A stretch of 64,000 nucleotides of DNA from Myxococcales bacterium. GTDB taxonomy: Bacteria; Myxococcota_A; Polyangia; Polyangiales; Polyangiaceae. The stretch's first letter is position 1. The number at the start of each line of letters is the position of its first letter. A program made the translations under genes and the position numbers. The notes below the pieces were generated by a model. That model was not told where the DNA came from, ran no database searches, and was given only the letters and a program-made list of their open reading frames with translations. This document shows positions 23,443-32,321 of this stretch, one piece after another. The DNA is taken from NCBI GenBank assembly GCA_903642325.1, contig CAHJWM010000018.1, positions 36,949-100,948 on the forward strand, given 5' to 3'.

Positions 23443-24447
23443 ATGCGCTTCTGGTCACTGCTCATCCTCGTCTGCGCGACATTTTCACTGGGCTCGACGC
23501 GCGCCTTCGCCGCGGACGTGGTGCTCGTGCACCCTGCTGGTGCGGACCCCTTCATCGAAGAGACCTATCACCGAGTTCGCGGCGAGCTGCGCGCGCAAGC
23601 CATCGCCTTCGAGCAAGAAGAGGGTGGGGCGAATGATCTTTCTGGACCGGCAAGCCAAGCGCTGCTGGGACGCGGCGCTGCTCGCGCTTGCATCTCGTTC
23701 AATTGGCACGGCGAAGCGACTGTGATCCGAGTTTGGGTGATCGAGGCCGTCGGAAAACCACCCAATTTGTCGGAGGCCGTTGCGCTCGAGCGCAACGATG
23801 AGGCGCCAACGTTACTCGCGGCCCGCGCCGTCGATCTCCTGAGCTCCGCGCTGCGACGCGCAGAACGATCAGCCCCGAGCCAAAAGCGGCTCATACCGCG
23901 GCCGGCGCGCGAATCGCCCGGCCGTTCTGGGCCTTGGCTGATCGGCGGGGGCATGAGCGGAATCAATTTCCCAACCGGCGTGGGCTTCGCGTTCGGCCCA
24001 CAAGTATCGGTCGTCCGTCGGGTATCAGCAGGACTCGGCCTCGTGATGCACGCCAGCGCGCCGCTGCTCGGCGCTCGGGTAGAAAACAGCGAAGCATCGG
24101 CGCGGCTGGTTCAAGGCCTTGCGGTTTTAGGGCTCGAAGCCGAGTTGCTTCGCCTCGGCCCCATCGGCCTGTCCCTCGACGGCGGGCTCGGAGTGCACTT
24201 CCTCCGCGCGGCCGGATCGGTGGCGGAGGGCATCGGCTCGCTTGCTGCGCGCCGCGAACGACGCTTGACCCTGGGCCTGGTCGCCGGTGCCGAAGGGTCT
24301 TTGGAGTTGAGCTCGCGGCTTTCACTAGTGCTGGGAGCGAGCGCCTTACTCTTGTTGCCGCCGCTGCAAATCGCGCTCGGTCGCGAAACAATTCACCTGA
24401 ACGAACCCGGAATTCAATGGTGTGGGGGGTTGCGATTTGCGCTCTAG
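23443..24447 (+). CDS. Exported protein of the sigma/FecR operon
   Basis: A 334-residue protein with a clear signal peptide (MRFWSLLILVCATFSLGSTRAFAAD, cleavage after AFA). Residues about 25-150 form an alpha/beta-looking periplasmic part. From about 165 on, alternating Gly/aromatic strands ('WLIGGGMSGINFPTGVGFAFGPQVSVV', 'LSLDGGLGVHFLRAAG', 'LTLGLVAGAEGSLELSSRLSLVLGASALL') resemble a small outer-membrane barrel. No family is recognised. ATG 23443 starts 4 bases after the FecR stop and fits the signal peptide; an in-frame start at 23383 inside the FecR gene is rejected. It may be the output or sensor of the sigma/FecR pair. Confidence 0.8.
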   Translation: MRFWSLLILVCATFSLGSTRAFAADVVLVHPAGADPFIEETYHRVRGELRAQAIAFEQEEGGANDLSGPASQALLGRGAARACISFNWHGEATVIRVWVIEAVGKPPNLSEAVALERNDEAPTLLAARAVDLLSSALRRAERSAPSQKRLIPRPARESPGRSGPWLIGGGMSGINFPTGVGFAFGPQVSVVRRVSAGLGLVMHASAPLLGARVENSEASARLVQGLAVLGLEAELLRLGPIGLSLDGGLGVHFLRAAGSVAEGIGSLAARRERRLTLGLVAGAEGSLELSSRLSLVLGASALLLLPPLQIALGRETIHLNEPGIQWCGGLRFAL

Positions 24448-24552
24448 CTCGCATTTTCCTGGGCGTCGAAAGATGAGCCCCCGCCTTCGCTTGCACAACT
24501 TCTAGTGATGAACCGCTTTCGCAAGCTCGGATCTGCCGTCCGCATCGTTTGA

Positions 24553-25140
24553 ATGCTCCTTCGGAAGCAAATCGTTTTCGCTTCGTCAATCGTCATTGGG
24601 TTGACCATGGGTAGCTCGGCCTGCGCTCGAAAAACGGGCAACGCCCCAGCGCTGAAGGCAAAGCCCAGCAGCATGAAGGCTCCGCTCGCTCTGGTTTCGG
24701 GGACCGAGTTGTTGGAGCGCGTTCGCAGCAGCCGTGGGCGCGGGGTGCTGGTCAGCGTCTGGGCAACCTGGTGTACGCCTTGTCGCGCAGAGCTGCCGCT
24801 TTTGCAGCGGCTCTCGGGCAAGCTCGCGGCGCTCGGTGTGCCAATCTGGCTCCTCTCGATCGATGACGAGTACGCGCTGCCCGTGACCAAAGCATTGCTC
24901 GACTCGATGCATGTCGACTTGCCGCGCATGGCCGCTGCGCCGCCGCTCGAGACGTTTAGCGCGACCCTGAATGTAGATTGGCCGCCTGGCACCGTCCCCG
25001 CCAGCTTTCTATTCGATGCCCAAGGGAGCCTCGTGCGCTCGTGGGCCGGTGTGGTGCGCGAAGGCGAGCTGCTGCTCGCGGTTTCGGGCCTGCCTCCCAC
25101 GCCGCAGCGACGGTCCATTACTCATCCCGAGAATCCCTGA
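24553..25140 (+). CDS. TlpA-like thioredoxin-fold lipoprotein
   Basis: A 195-residue exported thioredoxin-fold protein. The signal region ends 'GLTMGSSAC' (Cys24 as likely lipidated residue). The active site is WCTPC (Cys74, Cys77) in 'VLVSVWATWCTPCRAELPLL', and 'PGTVPASFLFDAQG' supplies the cis-Pro loop. It matches TlpA/ResA-type reductases that handle periplasmic or surface disulfides or cytochrome maturation. It follows the sigma/FecR/exported gene group by about 100 bp and precedes a secreted glycosidase by 4 bp, so it may help fold Cys-rich exported proteins. Confidence 0.9.
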   Translation: MLLRKQIVFASSIVIGLTMGSSACARKTGNAPALKAKPSSMKAPLALVSGTELLERVRSSRGRGVLVSVWATWCTPCRAELPLLQRLSGKLAALGVPIWLLSIDDEYALPVTKALLDSMHVDLPRMAAAPPLETFSATLNVDWPPGTVPASFLFDAQGSLVRSWAGVVREGELLLAVSGLPPTPQRRSITHPENP

Positions 25141-25144
25141 ATCC

Positions 25145-27454
25145 ATGGCCCAATTTTCAAGCAAAGAAGTAGCCTTCCGCCGCGTTCTATTTTGCAAATC
25201 GAGCGCCTGGTTTCTGGGCGCGCTCCTCTTCGCGCGCGTGGAGGCCGCGTGCTCGGATTCCACGCGCGGTGACCTGGACCCGTCGAGCGCCGGAGCCATG
25301 TCGGCGGGCGGCGCGCCGAATAGCGCCGCGGGATCGGTGTCAGTGTCCGGCGGCGCGGGGACGCCTCCAGCTACGTCCCGAGGTGTGGGTGGTGCGAGCG
25401 ATGTTGTTGGTAATGGGGGAGCGAGTAACGCGGGAGCTGATAGTGGCGGCAGCAGCGGCAGCGGCAGCGGTACGGTGGCCCTCGGCGGATACACCGCGAG
25501 CGGTGGTTTTCCAACCATCGCGGTGGGGAGCGGCGCCGGGGACCTCGCGCCACCCGGTCAGCTCAAGGTCGCCTACTACGGTAAGTTCTTGGAGCTTCCC
25601 GTGGGGGCGGTCACTGCTCAAGGTTGGCTCAAGGGCTGGCTCTTACGTCAAGATCAGGGGCTAACCGGGCACCCAGAGAACCTCGCTTACCCGTACGACA
25701 CGGGCATGTATTCGGTCGGGAAGATCCCTAATCCCGCGACGGCGCACGGGGACAGTTGGTGGCGCTACGAGCAGTCGGGCTACTACGTGGACGCAGTGTC
25801 TCGGCTCAGTGGCGTCATCGATGCGCCGAACGCGAGCAAGATCGCCGAAGCCAATATCACGTACATTGCAGGCCATTCGGGCCCGGCAAAGCTCGGGGAA
25901 TCGACCACGGGCTGGCCCAACGTAGTGGTCGGCCGCTCATTGATGGCAGCCTACGGTGAGAGCGGCGACACGACGCGGCCACGTGCGCTCATCACGTGCA
26001 CCAAGGGCAGCAATAGCGTGGCCTCGCGCGATGGCTTCATCGCCGAGGAAGCCTTCTACCTGTACGGCCTAACCGGGGATGCGGCGCTGTTGAGCGTCGC
26101 GACGCGCGCTTACAACGCGTACTTCCTGAACGACAGCTCGCAGTTCTCTTATATCGATAAGATCAACGGGACTGGCAAGCTCATCACGCATGGCGTGACG
26201 GCGGCCGAGCAGTTGAAGTTACTGCCGCTAATGTATTCATACACGGGCAACGCCCAGGCGCTCGACTTAGCGCAAAAAGCGTTTAGGAAGGTCGAAACCA
26301 ACAGCCTGATGCCCGACGGCGGCATGGTCAGCTCCGAAGACCTCGGCACCACCGCGTTCAACTCGCTGCACGAGACCTGCGATCTGAGCGATTGGTCTTG
26401 GTCGATGGGTTACCTGTTGATGGCGGCCGGCGAGGTGCATTGGGCCGATGTGATCGAGAAGACCATTTTCAATGCCTTGCCTGGCGCGGTCACCAAAGAC
26501 TTCAAGCAACTACAATATTTCTCGAGTGCCAATCAAATTGCGACCACCAATACGATTTGCCCGAGCTTCTCGAAAGCTCGCATGTCCTATCGAGCTGCGC
26601 ATGATACCGAGTGCTGTGCGGGCAACGTAAACCGCGCCGTTCCCAACTACGTCACGCGCATGTGGATGGGAATGGCTGATGGACTTGCGGCCACGCTCTA
26701 CGGTCCGAGCGAAGTCAAGGTCGTCATCAACCAACAGCCAGTGACCATCACGGAAGTGACGGACTATCCCTTCCGAGACACCGTGACGTTCAAGGTCAGC
26801 ACGAGCGCGCCGGTCAAGTTCTCACTCGCGCTCCGGATCCCCGAATGGGCGAGCGGCGCGACTGTCAACCTCAACGGGTCGAATCTGCTGATCGATACCA
26901 ACACCGGCAGCTTCGTCACGTTAGGCCGAACGTACGCGAACGACGATACCATCGTCTTACACCTGCCGATGACACTAAAGCTCACCAACTGGCTCGACAG
27001 CAGCGCGGTCAGCGTCGAACGCGGGCCCTTGGTCTACTCCCTGAAGATCGCCGAGACGCGCACCGAGAGCACTTCAGATCCAGATTCGGTAAAGAGCGAT
27101 CTCGACGGGAACTACATTCAAGGCTTCCCGGCCGTCCAATTTACCCCCGCAAGTGAGTGGCGCTACGGCATGGCCGCCGCACAAAAGGCCACACCCGAGA
27201 GCTTCACCGTGGTCGAGTCGAGCTCGCTTCCGGACAACCCCTTCGACAGCACGAATCCGCCCGTCAAAATCATCGTGCCGCTCGAGCCTTTGCCACGATG
27301 GCAAGCTTCCTGGAGCGCCGCCAATGCCAGCCAGAACCCCATGGCTTTACCGACATCTTCGGAGCGGTCCTCGGCTGGAGCGACCCAAAAAATGACCCTG
27401 GTCCCTTATGGCTCGACGTATTCCCGCCTGACTATGATTCCAGTCCTGCACTGA
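25145..27454 (+). CDS. Secreted GH127-type glycoside hydrolase (beta-L-arabinofuranosidase-like, DUF1680)
   Basis: A 769-residue exported enzyme: signal peptide (cleaved near VEAAC), Gly/Ser linker to about residue 125, then an (alpha/alpha)-barrel and beta-sandwich of the GH127 family. Zinc/active-site residues are recognisable: Glu410 and Cys412 in 'LHETCD', Cys490 and Cys491 in 'DTECCAGNVNRAVPNY'. The spacing of 78 fits Bifidobacterium HypBA1 (Glu338/Cys340 and Cys417/Cys418, Cys417 the nucleophile). Family members cleave beta-L-arabinofuranosides of plant glycoproteins; other sugars are possible. ATG 25145 lies 4 bp after the thioredoxin gene, and the longer frame from 25016 overlaps that gene, so it is rejected. 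Confidence 0.85.
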   Translation: MAQFSSKEVAFRRVLFCKSSAWFLGALLFARVEAACSDSTRGDLDPSSAGAMSAGGAPNSAAGSVSVSGGAGTPPATSRGVGGASDVVGNGGASNAGADSGGSSGSGSGTVALGGYTASGGFPTIAVGSGAGDLAPPGQLKVAYYGKFLELPVGAVTAQGWLKGWLLRQDQGLTGHPENLAYPYDTGMYSVGKIPNPATAHGDSWWRYEQSGYYVDAVSRLSGVIDAPNASKIAEANITYIAGHSGPAKLGESTTGWPNVVVGRSLMAAYGESGDTTRPRALITCTKGSNSVASRDGFIAEEAFYLYGLTGDAALLSVATRAYNAYFLNDSSQFSYIDKINGTGKLITHGVTAAEQLKLLPLMYSYTGNAQALDLAQKAFRKVETNSLMPDGGMVSSEDLGTTAFNSLHETCDLSDWSWSMGYLLMAAGEVHWADVIEKTIFNALPGAVTKDFKQLQYFSSANQIATTNTICPSFSKARMSYRAAHDTECCAGNVNRAVPNYVTRMWMGMADGLAATLYGPSEVKVVINQQPVTITEVTDYPFRDTVTFKVSTSAPVKFSLALRIPEWASGATVNLNGSNLLIDTNTGSFVTLGRTYANDDTIVLHLPMTLKLTNWLDSSAVSVERGPLVYSLKIAETRTESTSDPDSVKSDLDGNYIQGFPAVQFTPASEWRYGMAAAQKATPESFTVVESSSLPDNPFDSTNPPVKIIVPLEPLPRWQASWSAANASQNPMALPTSSERSSAGATQKMTLVPYGSTYSRLTMIPVLH

Positions 27455-27805
27455 GCGGAACGTGGAGCGCCGTCGCCGCATGCTGACAATGCAAGCCGAC
27501 TGCCGGGCGTGCTCGCTGCGCCGCGCCGCGCCGCCCGGGCTCCCCAGAGACGAAGCGGCGCCAGCTCGCCGAAACTGCACGCTAGCAGGCTCGGATCACC
27601 GTCACCCGAGCGCTGGCTAACGTGCCGCCGTTAGGCGGCTGCCGCCGCCAGGCAAACAGCGGTCTCGTCTGAATAGAGCCTTGGTTCGGTGGCACTTCAG
27701 CCTGCGGCCGCCGCGCGCTAGGAGCTCACCGGGCGCTAATGCGGCATCCGCGTTCAGATTGAGCTTCCGGGCGCGCGACGGCCGCTACGCGACGCGAAGC
27801 CGCGT
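27455..27805. other. Convergent intergenic interval
   Basis: About 350 bases between convergent genes. A GC hairpin GCCGCC-GTTA-GGCGGC at 27624-27639 could help terminate transcription, although no T tract follows. No gene is supported. Confidence 0.35.
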
Positions 27806-29695
27806 TCATAGGCACAATCCGAATGTACACACCCCCTTGCCGTTGCATTTACTTCCGCAGCTGCCGCAGTTCTTTTTGTCGGAGCTCGTATCGACACACT
27901 TCGAGTCACACAATGAGCCACCCGAGGCGCAGCCGACCCCGCATTGACCGTTGGTGCACGTCGGCGTTCCGCCTTTGACCGCCGGGCACTGGATCCCGCA
28001 ACCGTTGCAATTGTCGACATCCGCCCGCGGGTCGACGCACACGGCGCCGCAGGCGATGAATGGGCTCTGGCATTGAAATCCGCATTTGCTTTTGACACAC
28101 GTGGGCGCGGCGTGAGCGGGTGGCATGCACACGGTGCCGCATGCGCCGCAATGGCTGGTGTCGCTCGCCGTGTCGACACAGGAGGCGCCGCAGGTGGTCT
28201 TCGCGCCACATTCGGTGGTGCATTTGCCGGCCTCACAAACCTGGTTCGCACCGCAAGCTTTACCGCATGTACCGCAGTTCTTCTCGTCTGAAGACTCGTT
28301 CACGCATTGCTCGGCACACTTCGAGTAGCCGTTGTTGCAGCTCACGGTGCACTGCTTTGCCGTGCAGACGGACACGCCGTTCGCGGCCGCTGGGCATGCG
28401 CCGCCGCATTTGCCGCAGTTGGCGGGGTCAGAGTCGAGGTTTTGGCAAGCTGCGCCGCATAGGCTGAACTTTGGGTCGCAGTTGAGGCTGCACTTGGAGC
28501 TGGCGCAGGCGGCAGAGCCATGCGTCCCCGCATTGCACATCGCGGTGCAGGCGCCGCAGTTGCTGGGATCGCTCGCGAGATTGACGCAGGCCCCCGCGCA
28601 ATTTTGAGCGCCGCCCGGGCAGTTCGAGATGCACTTGCCGGCCGCGCAGACCTCGTTCTGTCCGCAGGCTTTGCCGCAGCCCCCGCAGTTAGCGGGATCG
28701 GAGTCGGTCTTGACGCAGCGGTCGCCGCACTTGGCGTAGCCCACGTTGCAGGTCGAGGCGCACTGCTTGGCAACGCAGGTCGCCACGCCATTGGCAGGCG
28801 CGTCGCAGACGTGGCTGCAGCTGCCACAATTCAAGGCACTTTGGCTGGTGTCGACGCACACCGTCCCGCACTTCGAGAAGCCATCTACGCAGGCAAAATC
28901 GCAAATCGAGGCGCTGCACGACGCGCTTCCGTGGGCCGGGCTGGGGCAGGCCACGCCACATGCTCCGCAGTTGCTCGCCGATGTGGCGAGGTTCAAGCAC
29001 GCGCCGGAACAATTGCTGAGCGCGCCCTCGCAGCCGGCCTTGCAGACGCCCGCGGAACACACGAGCCCCGGAGCGCAGACGGTCCCGCACGTGCCACAAC
29101 TTTGCGGATCGGTCGACGTATCACGACATTGATCGCCGCACGCCTTGAGCCCCCCCGCGCAACCGACCCCGCACACGCCCCCGCTACAGACGCCGCTGCC
29201 GCCTGACGGGTCTGGGCAATGCGCGCCGCACATCCCGCAATTGTCGACGTCGCTTTGGAAATCGACGCACACGCTACCGCACGCCGCAAAGCCCTTGGTA
29301 CACGCAAAGTTACAAACGCCGTCCAAACACACGCCGGCGCCGTGAGCCGGCGGCGTGCACTCTGCCTCGCAACCGCCGCAGTTTTTCGGGTCCGAATCCA
29401 GCTTGCTGCAGCCGCTCTGACAGCTCGCTTCGCCGGTGCTGCATGACGCCAATTGGCCAGGTTCGCCAGCAGCGCCGGTGCCGTCTGGGTGTCCGGCTCC
29501 GCCCCCCTGGCTGACCAGATCGCCATTCCCGACACAAATATTCGTCGCGACGTTGCAGCGATAGCCGAAACTGCAGTTCTGTGCGGCGTCGCAGGCCTTA
29601 CCGGCCAAGCTCGAAGAGATGTCATTGGCGCACGCCCAGCTCAAAAGTACTGCCGGAGAAAGCAGCAGCGCATGCATCAGGCGAGATGGGCGCAT
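27806..29695 (-). CDS. Cys-rich repeat lipoprotein
   Basis: A 629-residue lipoprotein: signal with lipobox SWAC (Cys22), a short Gly-rich spacer, then about a dozen tandem repeats of roughly 40 residues, each with the pattern C-x-x-G-x-x-x-C-G-x-x-C-x-D/N-x3-D-x3-C-G-x-C-G-x-x-C. Examples are 'CGDQCRDTSTDPQSCGTCGTVC' in pieces and 'CGASCVDTASDTSHCGACG'. Such modules are disulfide-stapled and typical of surface proteins in myxobacteria; no enzymatic motif. Start overlaps the stop of the PEGA gene by one base (TAATG), so the two are co-translated behind the Ser/Thr kinase. Part of this gene is duplicated at 20141-20446. Confidence 0.88.
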   Translation of the reverse strand: MRPSRLMHALLLSPAVLLSWACANDISSSLAGKACDAAQNCSFGYRCNVATNICVGNGDLVSQGGGAGHPDGTGAAGEPGQLASCSTGEASCQSGCSKLDSDPKNCGGCEAECTPPAHGAGVCLDGVCNFACTKGFAACGSVCVDFQSDVDNCGMCGAHCPDPSGGSGVCSGGVCGVGCAGGLKACGDQCRDTSTDPQSCGTCGTVCAPGLVCSAGVCKAGCEGALSNCSGACLNLATSASNCGACGVACPSPAHGSASCSASICDFACVDGFSKCGTVCVDTSQSALNCGSCSHVCDAPANGVATCVAKQCASTCNVGYAKCGDRCVKTDSDPANCGGCGKACGQNEVCAAGKCISNCPGGAQNCAGACVNLASDPSNCGACTAMCNAGTHGSAACASSKCSLNCDPKFSLCGAACQNLDSDPANCGKCGGACPAAANGVSVCTAKQCTVSCNNGYSKCAEQCVNESSDEKNCGTCGKACGANQVCEAGKCTTECGAKTTCGASCVDTASDTSHCGACGTVCMPPAHAAPTCVKSKCGFQCQSPFIACGAVCVDPRADVDNCNGCGIQCPAVKGGTPTCTNGQCGVGCASGGSLCDSKCVDTSSDKKNCGSCGSKCNGKGVCTFGLCL

Positions 29696-30693
29696 TAGAA
29701 GCGGCGCTCCAAGGAGAGCGCGCCGCCGCCCGGTAAAAACGAGACGCTCGCGTTGGTTTGCGCCTTAGCTCGCGTATTGAACACGAGCAGAAACGCGCCG
29801 GTGAGCGTCACCACCGAGCCGGCGCCAACGAAGACGCGCGCCATAGTTTGCCGACTGTTCATGGCGTTGACGTCCCGCTCGTAGTCGAGCTGGGCTAGGT
29901 CGTCTTTTGCGGCGCCCTGTGCGGAGCGACGCCCAAGCTCGAACAGCACCCCGGTCCCGAGCAGCGCGGCGCCGGCCGCCACTGTCACGTAAGGGGCGAT
30001 GCCGAAGCGCCGTCCCTGGTTGTGCGTCGCGCCGAGCGGCGCCGCCGTCGTCGGCTGCAACTGCACCGGCAAGTCGAGGGGAGTAGACGAGCTGAGGGTA
30101 AATCGCTCTTGGGCGTCGGAAAAACCGCGCAGCGTCAGCAGCGCCGAGTGCGCTCCGGGTGGAAGCTCGACCGTCAGTGGAGTCACGCCCAGCGCGATAC
30201 CATCGATCGCCACCGTGGCACCGCTGGGAGTCGACAGCACGCTGAGTTGCTGAATGCCCTTCTTGGCCAGTGCCTCGCTGAGCGCGCGAATGAACTGTTG
30301 CACGTCCGCGGCCTCCGCCGCATTCGGGTTCAAGCGCAGGTAATTGCGATACCAGCGCAGAGTCTGCGCGTCGTCAGCAAGCTTCTCGTATGCACGAGCG
30401 ATGTTGTAGGAGAGGGCCGCGCTCGGCTCCAATGCATCCGCCTCTAGGAACAGCCGAACGGCATCGGCGTAATGTTCGGCGCGGTAAGCCTGCACACCTT
30501 CATTGTACTTGCTCTTGGCGAGCCCACGCCGGTCCTGAGTGTTCACGTCGCTGCTTCCGCCGCTCGGATCGGCCGCCCAAGCGGGCCGCGATTGAGTGAG
30601 CAATGCGGCCAATAGACAGGCAAAGGCGGTGGCCTTCCGCCTCTCGAGCCCGTGGTGACGGCTCGCTATGCGACTGTTTCGGCTGGCGTTCAC
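29695..30693 (-). CDS. TPR/PEGA-domain membrane protein
   Basis: A 332-residue exported protein. The signal peptide ends at 'PAWAAD'. A tetratricopeptide-like region follows ('YNEGVQAYRAEHYADAVRLFLEADALEPSAALSYNIARAYEKL'), then a PEGA domain ('LSVLSTPSGATVAIDGIALGVTPLTVELPPGAHSALLTL'). Two hydrophobic helices lie near the end ('YVTVAAGAALLGTGVLFEL', 'VFVGAGSVVTLTGAFLLVF') before a terminal 'LERRF'. Myxobacteria often place PEGA/TPR proteins with Ser/Thr kinases; this one lies 12 bp downstream of a kinase gene and is coupled to the Cys-rich lipoprotein. It is related in design to the protein at 46678-47616. Confidence 0.88.
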   Translation of the reverse strand: MNASRNSRIASRHHGLERRKATAFACLLAALLTQSRPAWAADPSGGSSDVNTQDRRGLAKSKYNEGVQAYRAEHYADAVRLFLEADALEPSAALSYNIARAYEKLADDAQTLRWYRNYLRLNPNAAEAADVQQFIRALSEALAKKGIQQLSVLSTPSGATVAIDGIALGVTPLTVELPPGAHSALLTLRGFSDAQERFTLSSSTPLDLPVQLQPTTAAPLGATHNQGRRFGIAPYVTVAAGAALLGTGVLFELGRRSAQGAAKDDLAQLDYERDVNAMNSRQTMARVFVGAGSVVTLTGAFLLVFNTRAKAQTNASVSFLPGGGALSLERRF

Positions 30694-30705
30694 GCGCGTC
30701 AGCGA

Positions 30706-32232
30706 TCAATAAGGGGTCAAGAGATCCAAAGGGCGCTCCGCTGAGGTCGCGGCCGGCGGCGCGGCTAAAGGCGTGTGCGAGCGCGGCAGGGCGTCGGAAA
30801 CGCTGTCGGGCCGTGGCTCATGCCGCGGCGTCACTCTCGCCGAGCGAGGCACCGCGTGAGGGGCCTTCGGCGGCGATACCGGCGCCGGCTCGGGCTCTAG
30901 GATTGCGGATGCGCTCGGCTGCACCAGCGGTACGGGCGCCAAGCCTTCTTGATGCGCCGCTGTCGGGTTGTGGGCCACGGCTGCCGCCGCGGGATTAAGG
31001 CGTGAGTCAGAAGAAGGCACACGGCTCCGATTGAGGCCGAACAACAAGGCCCCGAGCAGCGCGCACGCGAGCAGGGCCGCACCGGCGGTGCGCCGGCGCC
31101 CAGCGCCGCTCGCGGGGATTGTGGCGGTAAACGGCGGAGAGTCTAACCCCGTGCCATTCGAATCCGAGTCGCGCGACAATTGCGGCTCGCGGGCGGCGCC
31201 GGTGGGCCGCGAGCTGTCGGGGACCGCGGCCCCGCTCGTCACGTCTCGACGGCCAAGCCATTTCGACTCGAGCGCGGAACCGCATGCATCTTCGTACACA
31301 CCGTGCGACACGAGCCAGCTCGCCAAGGCTTGGCCCAGCTCGGCCATCGACGCCCAGCGTCGTTGACGCTCCTTGCTGAGACCGCGCTTAACGATCTCCC
31401 AAAGTGATGAATCTCCTGCGGCCTGCTCTATCAGAGATGTTGGGTCATCTTCCACGATAGCGCGCAGGAGCGCGTTGTAATTGGATGCGGAAAACGGCAC
31501 GTTGCCGGTTACGGCTTCGTACAGGACTACGCAGATCGCCCAGATGTCGCTGCCGGCGTCAATGTCGTCCAATCCGCGCGCCTGCTCGGGCGACATGTAA
31601 TCCGGACTGCCAACGACCATCCCGACTTCGGTGAGCTTGTGGTCGCGGTCGCGCGGGTCAGTCAGTTTGGCGATGCCGAAGTCCAGAATCTTGGGCTGAA
31701 CACGTTGCTCCTCCCGGGCGATCATCAAGTTATCGGGCTTGAGGTCTCGGTGCACGATACCTCGCGCGTGAGTCATCGCCAGTGCGTCGATGACGGGCAA
31801 GAGCAGCTGCACGGCGAGCACCGCCGAGAGCCGGCCTTGACTGATCATGGCCGCCAGTGTCTCGCCGTGTACGAGCTCCATCACGATGAAGGGGTCGCCG
31901 AACTCGTTCTCCCCGACGTCGTACACGCGCACGATTGCGGGGTGGCCGAGCTTGGCAGCGGCGCGCGCCTCCACCTGAAGGCGTGCGCGCAACGAGCTCC
32001 GGTCGAGCTCGGGGCGGATCAGTTTGATGGCAACCGGCAAGTCCAAGAGCACGTTCGAGGCACGCCAGACCGCGCCCATCCCGCCCTCACCCAGAACCGC
32101 TTCCAACCGATACTTGCCCGACAGGACGACGCCCGGCACATATCGGCTCAGGGGGACTGGCGCGCTCGGCGGAAACGTCAGAGTGGCCGCGTGTGCTTCG
32201 GTCCTCCGCTTACCGTCGAAGGCCGCGTCCAT
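30706..32232 (-). CDS. Hanks-type serine/threonine protein kinase (PknB-like)
   Basis: A 508-residue membrane kinase. The catalytic domain is complete: glycine loop GEGGMGAV, 'VAIKLIR' Lys, catalytic loop HRDLKPDN, metal loop DFG, then 'GSPDYMSPEQARG' and 'DIWAICVVLYEAVTG'. A transmembrane helix (AGAALLACALLGALLFGL) follows a Ser/Pro linker, leaving a Pro/Ala-rich extracytoplasmic tail without PASTA repeats. ATG 32232 is preferred to GTG 32280. First gene of the kinase-PEGA-lipoprotein operon, hence probably regulating or sensing through the envelope proteins encoded behind it. Confidence 0.92.
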   Translation of the reverse strand: MDAAFDGKRRTEAHAATLTFPPSAPVPLSRYVPGVVLSGKYRLEAVLGEGGMGAVWRASNVLLDLPVAIKLIRPELDRSSLRARLQVEARAAAKLGHPAIVRVYDVGENEFGDPFIVMELVHGETLAAMISQGRLSAVLAVQLLLPVIDALAMTHARGIVHRDLKPDNLMIAREEQRVQPKILDFGIAKLTDPRDRDHKLTEVGMVVGSPDYMSPEQARGLDDIDAGSDIWAICVVLYEAVTGNVPFSASNYNALLRAIVEDDPTSLIEQAAGDSSLWEIVKRGLSKERQRRWASMAELGQALASWLVSHGVYEDACGSALESKWLGRRDVTSGAAVPDSSRPTGAAREPQLSRDSDSNGTGLDSPPFTATIPASGAGRRRTAGAALLACALLGALLFGLNRSRVPSSDSRLNPAAAAVAHNPTAAHQEGLAPVPLVQPSASAILEPEPAPVSPPKAPHAVPRSARVTPRHEPRPDSVSDALPRSHTPLAAPPAATSAERPLDLLTPY

Positions 32233-32321
32233 CCGGCGAAGACTAGCAACTTGCGGTCCAGCGGCTCTCAATTTCTGCACCTACGATATGAGGCGTAAAG
32301 TCTACTTACCCGACTGTTCCG

